NCBI GenBank assembly: GCA_021234155.1
Contig: JAJEKV010000002.1
Span: 3,862,586 to 3,926,585 of the forward strand
Reading direction: 5' to 3'
DNA length: 64,000 nucleotides
Origin: Isoetes taiwanensis
Lineage: Eukaryota; Streptophyta; Lycopodiopsida; Isoetales; Isoetaceae
A program made the translations under genes and the position numbers. Each line of letters begins with the position of its first letter. Position 1 is the stretch's first letter. This document shows, piece by piece, positions 11,237-22,709 of this stretch. The notes under the pieces are model-generated. The model did no database searches and was not told the DNA's origin. It saw nothing but the letters and a program-made list of their open reading frames with translations.

Positions 11237-12072
11237 GAGCCTGAAAAGCACGTATTCCATCTGGTCACGGACAAACTAAATTATGGAGCCATGAAGATGT
11301 GGTTCTTGGCCAATCCACCAAGAAATGCTACAATCCATGTTCAGAATATTGATGACTTCAAGTGGTTGAATTCTTCATATTGTCCAGTGCTTTGGCAGTT
11401 GGAAGCTGCTGCCATGAAGGAATACTATTTTAAACCTGACCAACCTACATCATTGTCTTCTGGAACGATAAATCTCAAATATAGAAACCCAAAGTACCTT
11501 TCAATGTTGAACCATCTCAGATTTTGCCTTCCACGAATTTATCCCTTGCTAGATAAGCTTTTATTTCTAAATGATGATATAGTGATTCAGAAGGATCTTA
11601 CATCACTCTGCAAAATAGACATGTAAGGAAAATAGAATAGAATAGTTTTTTTAACGTCCACGGAGACCAATAGGTCATGGGACCCATACAATGGGCTAGT
11701 ACAATCATTACTACTAGGATTAAAAAACCCCTGCCTCGAAAGGTTTTCAAGGGAAAAACCTTTGCAGTATTGATGATACTAGACAAGCGGAGATAATGAC
11801 TACTGAGGGCTCAGTAATTGCAGATGTTTATCTAGAACCTCAAGTATGTATAATGCCAAGTCATGCACAGATGGTGCTTTGAAAATAGAGCTGTCAAAAC
11901 TTGTGGAGCGAGTTTTCATCGTTTCAATAAGTACCTAAACTTTTCAAATCCACACATTGCAAGAAACTTTGATCCAAATGCTCGTGGATGGGCTTATGGG
12001 ATGAACGTATTCGACCTCAAAGAATGGAAAAGGCAGGACATAACTGGTATCTATCATAGATGGCTGAACATA
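11237..12072 (+). pseudogene. GAUT-like galacturonosyltransferase, catalytic (GT8) exons
   Basis: Exon A (11237-11622) reads EPEKHVFHLVTDKLNYGAMK, then the conserved blocks FKWLNSSYCPVL, YLSMLNHLRFCLP and LLFLNDDIVIQKDLTSL. Exon B (11871-12072) reads AVKTCGASFHRFNKYLNFSN followed by GWAYGMNVFDLKEWKRQDIT and GIYHRWLNI. These are GT8 domain blocks of GAUT1/GAUT4-type enzymes. Exon A ends at donor GTAAGG, and exon B is bounded by GCACAG and GTAAGT. The GT8 metal-binding DDD motif (normally FLDDDIVVQKDL) reads NDD here, so the first aspartate is lost. The sequence at the start of exon B departs from the family (WCFENR for DGNVNG), suggesting a small indel. The last GAUT exon was not found downstream, where a 2.9-kb TIR element is inserted instead. 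I judge it a pseudogene or captured fragment. Confidence 0.85.
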
Positions 12073-12946
12073 GTAAGTCATACATCATGGCTAATGCATG
12101 CAGATTATATTATCTTTCTGTTTTCCTCTTCCAATATAAAACGTGGCATGTGTGGGGGTTTGTGTGTTGTTATGATTTTTCATGTAATACTTGTACTCCT
12201 GAAATACAATTATAGGGTCAAAGCATGGAGCTGGGGAGCATTTTTGCGCCAGCCAAGCACCCCCTAAGCACCTAATGCTAAAATTTTTGTTTGTTTTTAT
12301 CTTTTTTTTCTATAACTCCGATGAAGTTAAAATTTTGTATTCTGAAACGAACCTAGCCCCTTGGCCTAGGCCGTTGCACCGACACGTTTAACATCTAAGT
12401 TAACATCCAAGATACTCGTATACTTGCTCAATAAAGTATAGTCCCATTGATCAGATAATTACATATAAGACCAAGCTCATCTGAGTTTGGCATGCTAACA
12501 ACTCCTACTAGCTCAACAAGTCCTCCTTATAAGTCACCGAGGATGACTTTGGAAAACGCTCTGTCGCACCCTCATCCTTAGACTCTCCATCCGAATACTG
12601 CATTCTCAGCTCAGGACGTACCGTCTTAAACATACACAAACAACACAAGGGGGTTAGTCCACAAGGACTAAGTGGGAGGAAACATTTCGGGAGACCACAA
12701 AGCAATCTAGCGTATAACATCATCCACGAAGTAATCTAGCATACCCATCAAAGATAAGAACAAAGAATTTTACCCTCTCCCACTACCGCATTAGTTAGAA
12801 CTCAGGCTACAAGCATGTTTACATTCTCATCAATCGTATGTATGTATGTATGCACATATGCCAAGCTGCATCCTTGGGTTGCACCCCAAGGAGACCACTC
12901 TCCATCCAGACGTCGCATGGGTTTAACTCATCCGCCGCCATCCGCT

Positions 12947-13091
12947 CGGATGCGGAGTTACACGCCACCCCACCCTCCGGGTGGGCCGTAAAATGCAACA
13001 TGCCACCCGTCTAGCCATCTAGAACGGATGCGGAGTCTCACGGCCATTCCACCCCTCCGAAGATGGTCCGTTTGCAATGCAAGATGCAACA
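12947..13091. repeat. Diverged 62-67 bp direct repeat, period 78
   Basis: CGGATGCGGAGTTACACGCC and the following block at 12947-13008 recurs in diverged form at 13025-13091 (CGGATGCGGAGTCTCACGGC). It is GC-rich against an AT-rich background and lies inside the 2.9-kb TIR element. Confidence 0.7.
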
Positions 13092-14077
13092 TCATCCATC
13101 ATGACTTTACAAGATAGAATATCACCAATAACCTTACAGATTGATCCAATACGAGATATCATAGAATCCTCATGCATCTTACTTCCAAGAACAACCACAA
13201 AACAATGCAATACAATAGAATGAGGTTCATACCAAGATATTTCATAACCCATTGACAACATCTCATCGTCACATCTCAAAGCAAGAACATGACTTCCTTA
13301 ACATATAAGCAACCATAACTTCCAGGTAATACCATAATTACACTAATGTCCTAGAGACAATTCACATATTCTGCTTCATCCTGAGGTCTAAACTCATGAG
13401 ATGGACTACCACTCAGCCATAGGATATTCCTAGCAAATATAATGCAACGTTCATACTCCATCCATCTAGCATCATAGAATCCACCCATTACTCTATCAAA
13501 AGTACTGCCGATATATCCTTCTATGGTACGGTATCAAGCTGGACCCTATTCATAAAGGTTGCATGGAATATCCCACATACAAGATTATAACTCTACCAAG
13601 GAAATTCTAGGGTCCCAAATTATAATCACAATACTTAAAAGGTTCGTAGGATTAGCAATCCTCAACTCAATAATGACCATCTAGGCTAGCAGCAATGCAC
13701 CTAGGGACACTCAGCGCAACGGCTATCACAACGTTCCAAGATATAACAACGTAGCTGGACGACCATCTAACTATAACCTAAAGAGCAAGTTCGATAGTTA
13801 GAATAGAGAATCAAGCAGGGCTTCAAGACCCTAGGACAAACTAGATTCAATAACTTAGAACCTATCAATAATTATTCACGTAAGATTACCATACCATGCC
13901 TAATAAGTTCCGCAAGACTACAACTCTAAAGAATGGACCCTATTGTTCCATTAATGCATGGTCAATGTTCTAAAACATAAAGGTATATTATGGTTATGGT
14001 CTAAACCTTAGGATAATAACTAATATAAACGGATGATTTATCCCTAAGTTCCAAAAGGAATACTTGTGCAAAACATA

Positions 14078-14148
14078 TGCTAGATTCGAACCTAGGTCCA
14101 TAGCCTGAAAGGCTCAACTGCCAACCAACTAACCTACAAGGCTTTCAA
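14078..14148 (-). other. tRNA-like segment (possible SINE head or tRNA relic)
   Basis: Read on the minus strand, the segment has an A-box-like GGTTAGTTGGTTGG, an anticodon-arm-like AGCCTTTCAGGCT and a B-box GGTTCGAATCT, in tRNA order and spacing. It does not pair well enough in the acceptor stem for me to call a functional tRNA. It may be a SINE head or a tRNA relic within the TIR element. Confidence 0.4.
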
Positions 14149-15781
14149 TGAACTTAAAAGGCAAAATAATTATAAAGAACGAGACTTGAAAACCAAAAAG
14201 ACGTATTAGAGGCTCTCTTTCGCACAGAGATACTGCCTGATTGGCAAAGAAGATCAAAACTAGCTGGGATGGAGGCAGAACAGGCCGAAATTCATAAGGA
14301 AGACTCTTGGTGTGACATAGAACCAAATTGAAGATCTATTCTAGCTGAAACAGTCGATTGGGTTTGCCATAGCTGCCGGTTCTACTGCAAGCACCACCAA
14401 GCAATACAACAAACAAAGCACTCATCAATCCCCAAGCACGCATCAGATCCCCACCTCAGTTTCTCGGATTGATTCTGCTTCCTATCGACTGGATCTGCCT
14501 TCCTTGCTTCTATTTCCTCGCCTTCCCATCTGCAAGCTCCTTCCGGTTTCTGCTACTGTTCGACAATTCGGCCAACCTCTCCTTCTCTAGAGAATAGGTA
14601 GAGGAGAACAATAAACAAGATCCTTCACCAAACCAAGACACCCTCTCCTTTGTTCACATCCAATATATATAGTAAATCTCAATGCATATGCATGCTAGAC
14701 AAGTGTTGTGCATGCAACCACATGGATGTATGCACATATGCATGTACATGCATGCAATCTAATGCATGCTTATCATATTTTACAAGTCCAATACACATTA
14801 ATCTAACACCTTTTGCTTATATAACCTTTGCTAATATATTTCTATAGTTTTAAATGCCACTACTAGCATAACTCATGGACGCATATCAACAAGGTCGTTA
14901 GATGATCTACACCCTCTTATACTGAGACAAAGTAAGCCACTAGGTTTGTTACATATTCCAAGGCGTAATATGAATGCGTTTCAGGGAAAAATATCAAAAA
15001 AATAAAAGAAAATTATTTTTCAAAAATACAAAGAAAATAGCCCCAGAAAGCACCCACTAAGCACCATGTGTCACTGACACAAAAAGTGTCCCCCACCTCC
15101 ATGCTTTAACCCTATAACATTGGTTGATGTTCTGTGTAAGATTGTTGTGCCTGTTAAAGTTGTTCTGAGATTTGGTTCAATTTGTAAAAGCCAGATCTTG
15201 GAGCATTGAGGGATGTTTTGAATTTTACATTGTGCATTTTACTAGGTAGGATATTTGGCGGATCTGTATTTATCTAGCTTGCACGGTTAGTTATGCTATG
15301 AGTTAGCAAACTACATTGGAATCAGTTTTGCAGGATTTAAACACACAGTATTCGTAGGCAATGCTGTGGCCATCTACAAAGGAAGGTCTATAAACTGCAC
15401 GATTTTGCTCAGAAATGCTGGTTTTTCTTCAACTATTTGAGAGTACTGAAATATCAATGATCAATCAGTGTGGTTGCCTTATCTTTTAAATGATGTTCTG
15501 CAGAGTTGAAAGTTGAGAAAAGAACACTATATTATGGTTCTAGTTTCTGCAGCTCTATATGCTAGTACACCATGTTCAACATGCTGGTACATTGCCATAA
15601 AATTAATATATGGATGTGCAAGTGGAACTAAACCCTGCCTCTTTATGCCCTAACATTGTGCAAGCAGATGAATATGTTAGTAGTTTGATGCTAATAATCT
15701 GTATAGTCTGTTGAGCACCATATCTTTTGCTTCAGAATTTGAAGATACCCATAGAAACTGTGTGCCACCTTCCACATAGCA

Positions 15782-15961
15782 GGCAGCCTCTGTCCCAGGA
15801 ACTGGCACACGTCATGTTGAACCCATGATGCCCACCAGGATTCTATCTATAGCTTTTGCCAGATTTCCGTCATGTCCTCCTCCAGATATCCTCCAGCTTT
15901 ACAATGACCTTGTGAATACGGGGACCCTGGATATGTTTGCTGATGCACAACAAATCTAGCT
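15782..15961 (+). other. Exon-like open stretch of unknown origin
   Basis: The frame reads AASVPGTGTRHVEPMMPTRI, then LSIAFARFPSCPPPDILQLY and NDLVNTGTLDMFADAQQI before a TAG stop. Composition and lack of low complexity look like a real exon of some host gene, but I do not recognise the family. The upstream CACATAG could be a splice acceptor. Confidence 0.35.
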
Positions 15962-16109
15962 TCTATTCAATGTTGTTTTTGTGAACAATTTTGATTATGA
16001 AATGCATTTTCCTGTCTTAAAATCATCAGTCTTTTGAGAAGTTAAATTGATATCTATTTTTATATACTCAATCACAAATTTTTGTTCTTTGAATATCAAT
16101 TTGCAGGAA

Positions 16110-16645
16110 TGGATTCCAAAGCATTGAATGCACAGGGGTAAGCGTTTTTGCCAGCTTTTAATTTGCTGAACATTCTCCTGTCGGAAGATATATTAGTTGA
16201 ATAGAATGCTATTTTCTAATGGCGGCGGCGAGGATCAAAATCAAGACAATACCGGCCTTATGGAAGTAACTATTCCAGCTCTAGACACAAATTCAAATGC
16301 AAATTTTCAAAAGCAGAGACCACTCAATCGTGCCTGTACCTTGCGCATCACGCCATCAGGCCAATGTAGTGCCAGTCTCGAAAGATCAAGTCTTGAGGAT
16401 GAAGAACGAGTAGATAGCAAAATTGAGGCATCTAGTATAGAACAATCTTCAAAGGAAGGAAATCAGATTTAGTCATGCTATGGAGCAACTAGGTCAACGC
16501 ATATGTAAACGTGCCAACCTATTGCTAAACTTATGTCAAATTTGCATCATTGAAGGAAACTGATTATGAAAGACTGACAGACGCAAGCACACTTTTCCTT
16601 GAGTTCATTAGCACTGTAAAGAATCTGTACAAAACTTGGCCTAAG
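16110..16645 (+). other. Exon-like pieces of an unidentified gene
   Basis: A short piece after TTTGCAG reads MDSKALNAQG and ends at a GTAAGC donor (about 16110-16140). A longer piece (16197-16471) is serine- and glutamate-rich, ending SSIEQSSKEGNQI and a stop. A shifted frame continues SHAMEQLGQRICKRANLLLN, and a third reads DYERLTDASTLFLEFISTVK then NLYKTWPK up to a GTAAAG donor at 16645. The three-frame structure indicates a decayed gene fragment. The family is not recognised. Confidence 0.35.
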
Positions 16646-17219
16646 GTAAAGTATTTAGGTTTGTGGAGAGATTGTTGTGATGGTTCTAATAATGTTTGTT
16701 CCTTATTCCTGTTTGTTTGTGAATTAGAGAGCAAAGCAATAACTTGCTATAAAATTTGGCAAGGAGTCTAGCTGCAGCTTGTTTATTTTGTTCTTCCTGT
16801 TCTGTTGGTATAGAAGCTAGATTCGTATGCTTCTAAGGTAGCATGATATAGCGTATATATTGACTTCTGTTGTGGTCTTGAAAACCATATGCTGAACTAG
16901 AAAATCGTGTTTGATCCATCTCAATTTTTGTTCAAGGGGTGTGGTTCTTGGAGAGGGAATATGATGTGGCATATTCCCTTCATCAACGACCCAAGTTAAG
17001 CAATGATATGAAGAACAAAGAACTTCTGGGCTAAGAAAACAAATCCTTGTGTCTAGATCATTAACAAGGCTCTATACACGAGCCGACCAAATAGAAATAT
17101 GAAAACACACTCTCGGGCCACCGGAGGGCAACCCCTCGTGCACAGCACCTTGTTATAATAGCACAACATGATTGCATTAAGAATAGAAAAAGTGTTATAT
17201 ATGTGTCTCTTCAAGCATA

Positions 17220-20002
17220 ATGCCAATTACTTCTCAGAAGACAACCCCAGAGATATCATAGCTTTCTTCCTCACATCAAATGGTATTGTAACCCTGCCAT
17301 TCCTGCCTAGAGTGACCTTTGGGGTCCATGAAAACAGAATAGTATCTAACTCAAGCCATAGATCCCCTTCACTAGGGTTTTTCTTCCATTTCTTTGTCCA
17401 ACAGTCTCTATATCTTTCTTCATCTGCCACGTTATCTACTGGTGCACTGGACACCACCATTCCACACGAACTTTGTTCACATTGCGGTCACCTTGTTCTT
17501 CGCAAATATCTGAGATTGTGTATCCCATCCACACATGGTATATCTCTTTGCGCTCTGGTACTTTAAATGCAAATTGATGGCAAATCAACTCCACTTTGGG
17601 ATCATAACTCTCCTTCCCGAGATATTTAGGCCTCCCTTTCCTAGGACCAACATAATGTTGATCAGCAGTTGGAGCGACCATGCGAATGCTACTAATCCCA
17701 TCATCAAATTCCTTGGGTGTTTCTAAGACTCTCCACATACTCTTAGGTAACCATCCATCTTTCAATTCATCAGAGGATTTGTCTATCTCTCCCAATAGAT
17801 CATGTATCTCTGTTCAGTAATCTATCAATGCAAGGTTAATATCATCAGGGTTACGTTCCTAATACTTGATGTATTCAGAAATGCCTTCCAATGTCCTACC
17901 CAATGAATCCACCTCTGCATAAGACTTAAGAGCTTTTGGTTGACCCTTGGATATCTTAGCTTTGCCATTCTCATCCTCAACCCATATTTTTACTCCCTTG
18001 GCCTCCATCTATCATTTGAAAGTCTCATCTTCCATTGCATTATTGGCTTTCCTTCTTTGACCCAGAAACTGTATTGAAGAGGTCTAGACTGACCTTCCAT
18101 ATCTAGTGTATAACCTTCCACAAAACTTTTCCAATCAGGCACCTCCTGTATGAGCAACCCTATAGGAGAAGGTGAAATGCATTCACTAAGAACTTCCATT
18201 AGTCTAGGAAGATTGGTCACAGTTTAAGATTTCAACTGCGCACTATACTTCTCAAACAATGCATCCACATCGTCATGAGTATGTCCAGACATTAGGAACC
18301 CTACATTCACTCTTTCAAAGACACCCATAGCTGTTAAGTAAGATAGAAATGAGAACATCCACCTATTTTTATTATGTCCAGCATAGTTGTCAAGTTGAAG
18401 GAGGAACCTTGGAGGTAGATCTTGAGGTTTGGGATGTGAACTTGAGGCCCCAACATATTGAGAAGCACTTGACTTCCTAAACCTTGCCTTAGTAAACCTC
18501 TCTAGGTTATTAAGCATCTATTAAAGCTTTTTCATATTATCCTATGTTCCGTGATTGTCGATTATTATTTGTAATTATAGTACAATATGTCTAAAGCTAC
18601 TGAATTTACATTTTTTTTATCTTTCTAATTAGAAAAAAATAGGCAATTGACAGTTTAAAGCAATCAAATGTTTCGCCAAGTCCAAATACATATAAATGTA
18701 ATGATAATAATAACTTTAGCCAAATATATATCATAAAATACTCTAAGATTTTAAAAAATAGCCAAACCATTGTTTATGATAAAATATATAGCATGCTTAG
18801 TTTTTTCCCTGAGGCTTTTTATCCAACAGTGCACTAAATAGCGGTTGGCTAGCAACTCCAGGGTTGTGGACGTCACCAGAATAACCACTCTCATAGTTCC
18901 TCAAGCATCACATCACACTTCCAATATGAAAAATTGGACCATCATTCCACAACTGTAAGCTGAAATGGCCATAATAAACTGACACTTGCCATGCAAAATT
19001 GCACCTGTTAGAGAGATCTGCATAGGATAAGCTCTATTGATTCGCTTGGGTATGTAACTATACTATGGCAAACAAGTCTTTGATTGATCCATCTTGTCAT
19101 GTATAATACAAACATAGTGGTTGGGTTCCATTGTTGACAACGTTCTCCACATCCAATACGTGGATCTACATGATAGCTGATCAGTCATGTGGTCTTTCAT
19201 TTGCTCCCTTATCTTAGCCCTTTCACTTGGTTGCTGTCTAGAATCTCTTTCAATTAGCACACAAGTTGCACTTTGCAAAGTTGTTTGAAGTGTCTATAGT
19301 GACATGCTTGAAGTGCTTGCTCCATAGTCGACTAAAGCTGAGTTGGGATATTGGGGGTACCATTAGTTCTCGAAGCGAAGCAAAGCATTCACTTCCTTTA
19401 ATATACTCTTTTTGGTGCAATGAGATGGCAATCTCTTCACAACTATTTTTTCTTGTTGATCTTTCCTACTTTTATGTGGCTTATTCTCTGCATTGAATTC
19501 AACATATTTTTCAAAATCTCCCAAGCAGCCAAGATCCTAGAAGTTGGCCTCAACACGTCATTATTTCCATATAATCATGGTCCCCTTTGCATGATTTGAC
19601 TACCAATTTTGCCAAGTTGAAGTTGGAATGCCATGAATTTGCATCCATGCACTTTTACATATCCCATAACCCTAGTAGTGGGTATCTTTTTTTCTTTGGA
19701 TATTTTTCATCCTCGAGTGCAAGCTCAAAAATAGAGTACATGTAAGTCCTCCTCTCATCACAATTGTACTCTTGGAAGATGGCTCTCGCTTCAATCAATT
19801 CATCAATTTCAAACTTCCCTGTGCAGTGAGCCCAATAACACTCCATTCCCCTTATCTTAGCCATAGCACCACGTGAACAATCACTACTTGCCTTGCATCT
19901 CTTGTTAGAATAATGTTTCACCACTGAGTGTGCCCTCTTTTTCGAGGGTGTTGTCTTGGTAGCTGTTAGGGTTGCATTAAAAAAAAACATTGTCATCCAC
20001 AA
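17220..20002 (-). pseudogene. DUF7869-type mobile-element protein, decayed
   Basis: Pieces occur in N-to-C order down the minus strand. 20002-19655 contains AKIRGMECYWAHCTGKFEID and ARAIFQEYNCDERRTYMYSI. 19278-19063 contains AKIREQMKDHMTDQL and CIIHDKMDQSKTCLP. 18517-18224 contains PPRFLLQLDNYAGHNKNRWM and then VNVGFLMSGHTHDDVDALFE. 18220-17990 contains LIQEVPDWKSFVEGYTL. 17795-17227 forms the C-terminal part. The LDN...NKN and GHTHDDVD motifs and the MDQSKT-LP block are typical of DUF7869 proteins, found in many eukaryotes in transposon-like contexts. The reading frame changes several times and 18520-19060 has no coherent frame. Terminal repeats were not identified. The family call is from memory. 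Confidence 0.65.
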
Positions 20003-21840
20003 CCTCTGGCTCTGGTAAGGAATTCTCCTATAAACTCAATGCAGGCTATGGGCCATGGCACGATGCATGGAACCCCCAATTGTTTGACACAAGCAATGCA
20101 ATTCTGGTGATTTGACCCATTTTCCTTCCATTTTTCTTCTAGACGTATTATGGTCACACCCACTCTATCATCTCCTGAACTTTCATCATTGACAGCCTGG
20201 ACCTACTATGATAGTTCCTTCACCTACTAGCTCTTTATTGCATTGGTATTTGCTTTCACCTTCTTATTCTTCCAATCCAACCTACTGTAGAGGATAATGT
20301 GCTTAATAGTCTCACCCTCAACACCCTCTTGCTGGTCCATACCCTTGACCTACAAGAACAATAAGAATGCGTGGATAAGAACATGTGGTAAAAAAAGTGG
20401 ATACATGTTTGGGGTGAAGGGCATTATAGTTTTAGCCTTTTTAGGATCCACACCCTTGACCTATACAAAATTAAATGTTTTTTTGTGTTAGCTTAAAAAA
20501 AATGAAGTAGATATGAAACAAAAAAATTGAAGGGCATCTTTAAGAAAGAAATAAAATTCCATAAAGGGGCAATTATAGATATGAAGCGGATTCTAATTTT
20601 TAGGGGCAATATATGGTAATTATTGCTATTATTTATTATATATAGGGTGCAAGTATAGGTGAAGTGTACGTAAGTGTAGGGAATTAATGTCTTTTTGATG
20701 TGATTGAAATGTAATTAAGCACGCCTACTATATGAATTTTGCATGCCATTATTATATCTAGGGCAATCTTTCCATCTTCCTGAAACCGTTCATGCTTCCT
20801 TTCCATTTCTCCCTGTCTGCTGCCATAGACGCATGCGCCTCCGAGAAGCCAAGAGAGAGATCAAGAAATTGGTCAAGCGCTCCATCCCTTCATTCCGACA
20901 GATGCAGATCCCTTCATTTCGACAGATGCAGATGTGGTGCAGACCAAGAGCACCATCCAGAAGATTGTAAAGGCATGAATCTGGATGGTAAGCTCACTTA
21001 TCCCAAATCTATTTGCCTTGATTTCCCCCCCTGAATCCCCTCACACTCATGCAGATTCCGAGGAGCGAGAAGAAAATTCCTAGGAGCGAGAAGCAGATTC
21101 CGAGGAGGAGTGAGAAGTAGCTGACGAAATGGAGGCAGCGTCGAGGAGTAGCGGGAGGAGTTGGAGGAAGAAAAAAAGCAAATTATTCTTAACGCCCTAT
21201 CTTCTGACGAGGATAAAGATGTTGAGGAAGAAGAGGAGGAAGAAGGTCAGGAGTAAAGTCGGGTGGTATTCCCCTTTTTTTTTCTTTCTGTATATCCTTT
21301 CTGACCCGAGAGTTGGGCATCTCCAAAAAAGGCCTATGTTTAATCTTCAGAATGGAGCTAGGCATCTTCTTAAACTGCATTCTAATGTCTTTTCCTGAAA
21401 AGAGCTGGGCAACTCCATTAAAAGGCCTTCCACTGTAATATATTTTTGATATAATATGACCGACCCCTTCTATGTAATTTCTGTAAATTTTAAGAGATTT
21501 GTATTGTGCTTCTATTGTGCTTTAGGACTATTGCAAGCAAGCTGAATTCCAATTAATTTCTATTGGCTATGAAATAAACCGTCTAAAGTAGAAATATTTA
21601 AGTCTCACTAGACAATTAATGCTAGAAAAGCTATGCTTTGTTTCTTGTGCCCCGAGCTTTATTAGATGCATTTGCTAGTTAAGTCTTTATCTTATCTTAA
21701 GCGCTTGCAGACTCTGTTCCTTGGCGCTTGCAAATCAGACGCTTGGAGGTGCTGTTGCAGAACAAGATAAGCAGTATGTCTAGATCTTTTGATGCACAGA
21801 TAGCATCAGATTTCTGTTCACAACTCTGTTCTCTTTCTAC
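20003..21840. other. Non-coding or unassigned, with acidic/basic low-complexity frames
   Basis: A CT-rich stretch at 20740-20830 followed by a short open frame and a GTAAGC donor-like site at 20988 could be the start of a gene. At 21050-21260 three GATTCCGAGGAGCGAGAAG-like repeats and GAGGAAGAA runs give an acidic frame (SSDEDKDVEEEEEEEGQE, stop at 21258). It is interrupted by an in-frame TAG, so I do not call a gene. Confidence 0.4.
20886..20933 (+). repeat. 24-bp perfect-phase tandem duplication
   Basis: CCCTTCATTCCGACAGATGC plus AGAT occurs at 20886-20909 and again, with one substitution, at 20910-20933. In the forward open frame it duplicates the peptide IPSFRQMQ. Confidence 0.85.
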
Positions 21841-21845
21841 TTCTG

Positions 21846-22120
21846 TTCACAACTCTTAGCATGAATACCCTAGATAAGCGGAGCTATAACATTAGCTAAT
21901 TGTTAATGTTCAGAACTCTTAGCATGAATACTCTAGATAGATGTGCTGTAACATTAGCTAATTAACGCCAGGTATGAATAGGCAGCTAATTCACGCCAGT
22001 CATGAATAGATAGCTTGTATCTGTAGTGAATACAGAATGAGTTAGCTAATTCATGCCAGGCATGAATAGGCAGTTTGTATCTGTAGTGCCTATAGAATGA
22101 GTTAGCTAATTCACGCCAAG
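21846..22120. repeat. Two pairs of tandem repeats ending in TTAGCTAATT
   Basis: The first pair (about 21846-21901 and 21909-21964) shares a TTCACAACTCTTAGCATGAA-like start and ends ACATTAGCTAATT. The second pair (about 21990-22050 and 22050-22110) runs from a CACGCCAG..TGAATAG palindrome through TTGTATCTGTAGTG to GAGTTAGCTAATT. Palindromes of the form AATTCATGCCAGGCATGAAT sit at the repeat junctions (see findings). Confidence 0.75.
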
Positions 22121-22475
22121 CGTTTCCTCATTTTCCATGCCTTGTAATTGTATAACGACGCTTCTTTTTTAACTAACTTGTCCATCCTTCTTTGTCTTCC
22201 TCCTCACAAGGTTTTACTTTTGTATATGAGCCATCATCCATAGGCCTTCTATCATAACCATGCGCACATGGACGGGCTATTAGTTAGGATCAAATCAAAG
22301 AAAATTATGTAACCAAATCAAAGAACAATGTAAAATGTTGTGGTGCACAGACATGCATTGATTCAAACAACTGCAGCTCAAGGCCAACTCTGTCTATAGA
22401 TGCACAGGATTAGAACGATTTGGAGCCTCAGTATACTAAAAGAAAAAGAAAACAAATATATGACCGTTATCTGGT

Positions 22476-22709
22476 ATGGCCACGAGCATGAGGTTTTATG
22501 CTGAGCAATTACATGGAGCCCTTAATCATCTAGTGAGCCTTGAAGTTGAGAATGCTCAGATGAGGATTAGAATTGCAGAGCTCGAGCACACTTTGGTTGC
22601 CCTTCTACAGGAAGCCCAAATCCCAATAGCTCCACAACATAATTCCCAACTTCTACTATGCCTATTCCTGTTGTGCCAGCAGATGATGCTACTGTGGATA
22701 GATGAATGA
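22476..22709 (+). CDS. Short coiled-coil reading frame, uncertain
   Basis: A 77-residue frame starting MATSMRFYAEQLHGALN continues with a heptad-like VSLEVENAQMRIRIAELEHT and LVALLQEAQIPI, then turns hydrophobic and stops. The middle could form a coiled coil. No family was recognised and no partner exons were found. It lies between tandem repeats and the foldback array, so it may be part of a decayed element rather than a gene. Confidence 0.25.
   Translation: MATSMRFYAEQLHGALNHLVSLEVENAQMRIRIAELEHTLVALLQEAQIPIAPQHNSQLLLCLFLLCQQMMLLWIDE

Larger units (their letters stand above)
12211..15116. mobile_element. 2.9-kb TIR transposon, probably non-autonomous
   Basis: The left end begins TATAGGGTCAAAGCATGGAG and continues CTGGGG. 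The reverse complement of the right end begins TATAGGGTTAAAGCATGGAG and continues GTGGGGG. The similarity runs about 40 bp through TTTTTGCGCCAG versus TTTTTGTGTCAG. A GCACCCCCTAAGCACC motif lies inside the left end and a near copy, in the same orientation, inside the right end. A TA target duplication is possible because both ends are flanked by TA, but this is not decisive. No transposase was recognised. The interior holds minus-strand-leaning low-coding DNA, a tandem duplication and a tRNA-like segment. It sits in what would be the intron after the last GAUT exon. Confidence 0.75.
15117..17219. other. Mostly non-coding, with two exon-like stretches described separately
   Basis: AT-rich sequence with intron-like T-rich tracts. 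The missing last GAUT exon (expected to contain LWKLGTLPPGLITFY-like sequence) was looked for here and not found. Confidence 0.5.

Noticed and set aside
5706-12210. Helitron boundaries for the GAUT/SEC/ABCC mosaic
   Set aside because: No convincing 3' hairpin plus CTRR end or TC start could be picked by eye, so no Helitron is annotated.
14078-14148. Functional tRNA gene
   Set aside because: A and B boxes are recognisable, but acceptor and anticodon stems do not pair as in a true tRNA; kept only as a tRNA-like relic.
15117-17000. Search for the last GAUT exon after the TIR element
   Set aside because: No sequence resembling the LWKLGTLPPGLITFY or HYNGNMKPW blocks was found, so the GAUT locus was left as incomplete.
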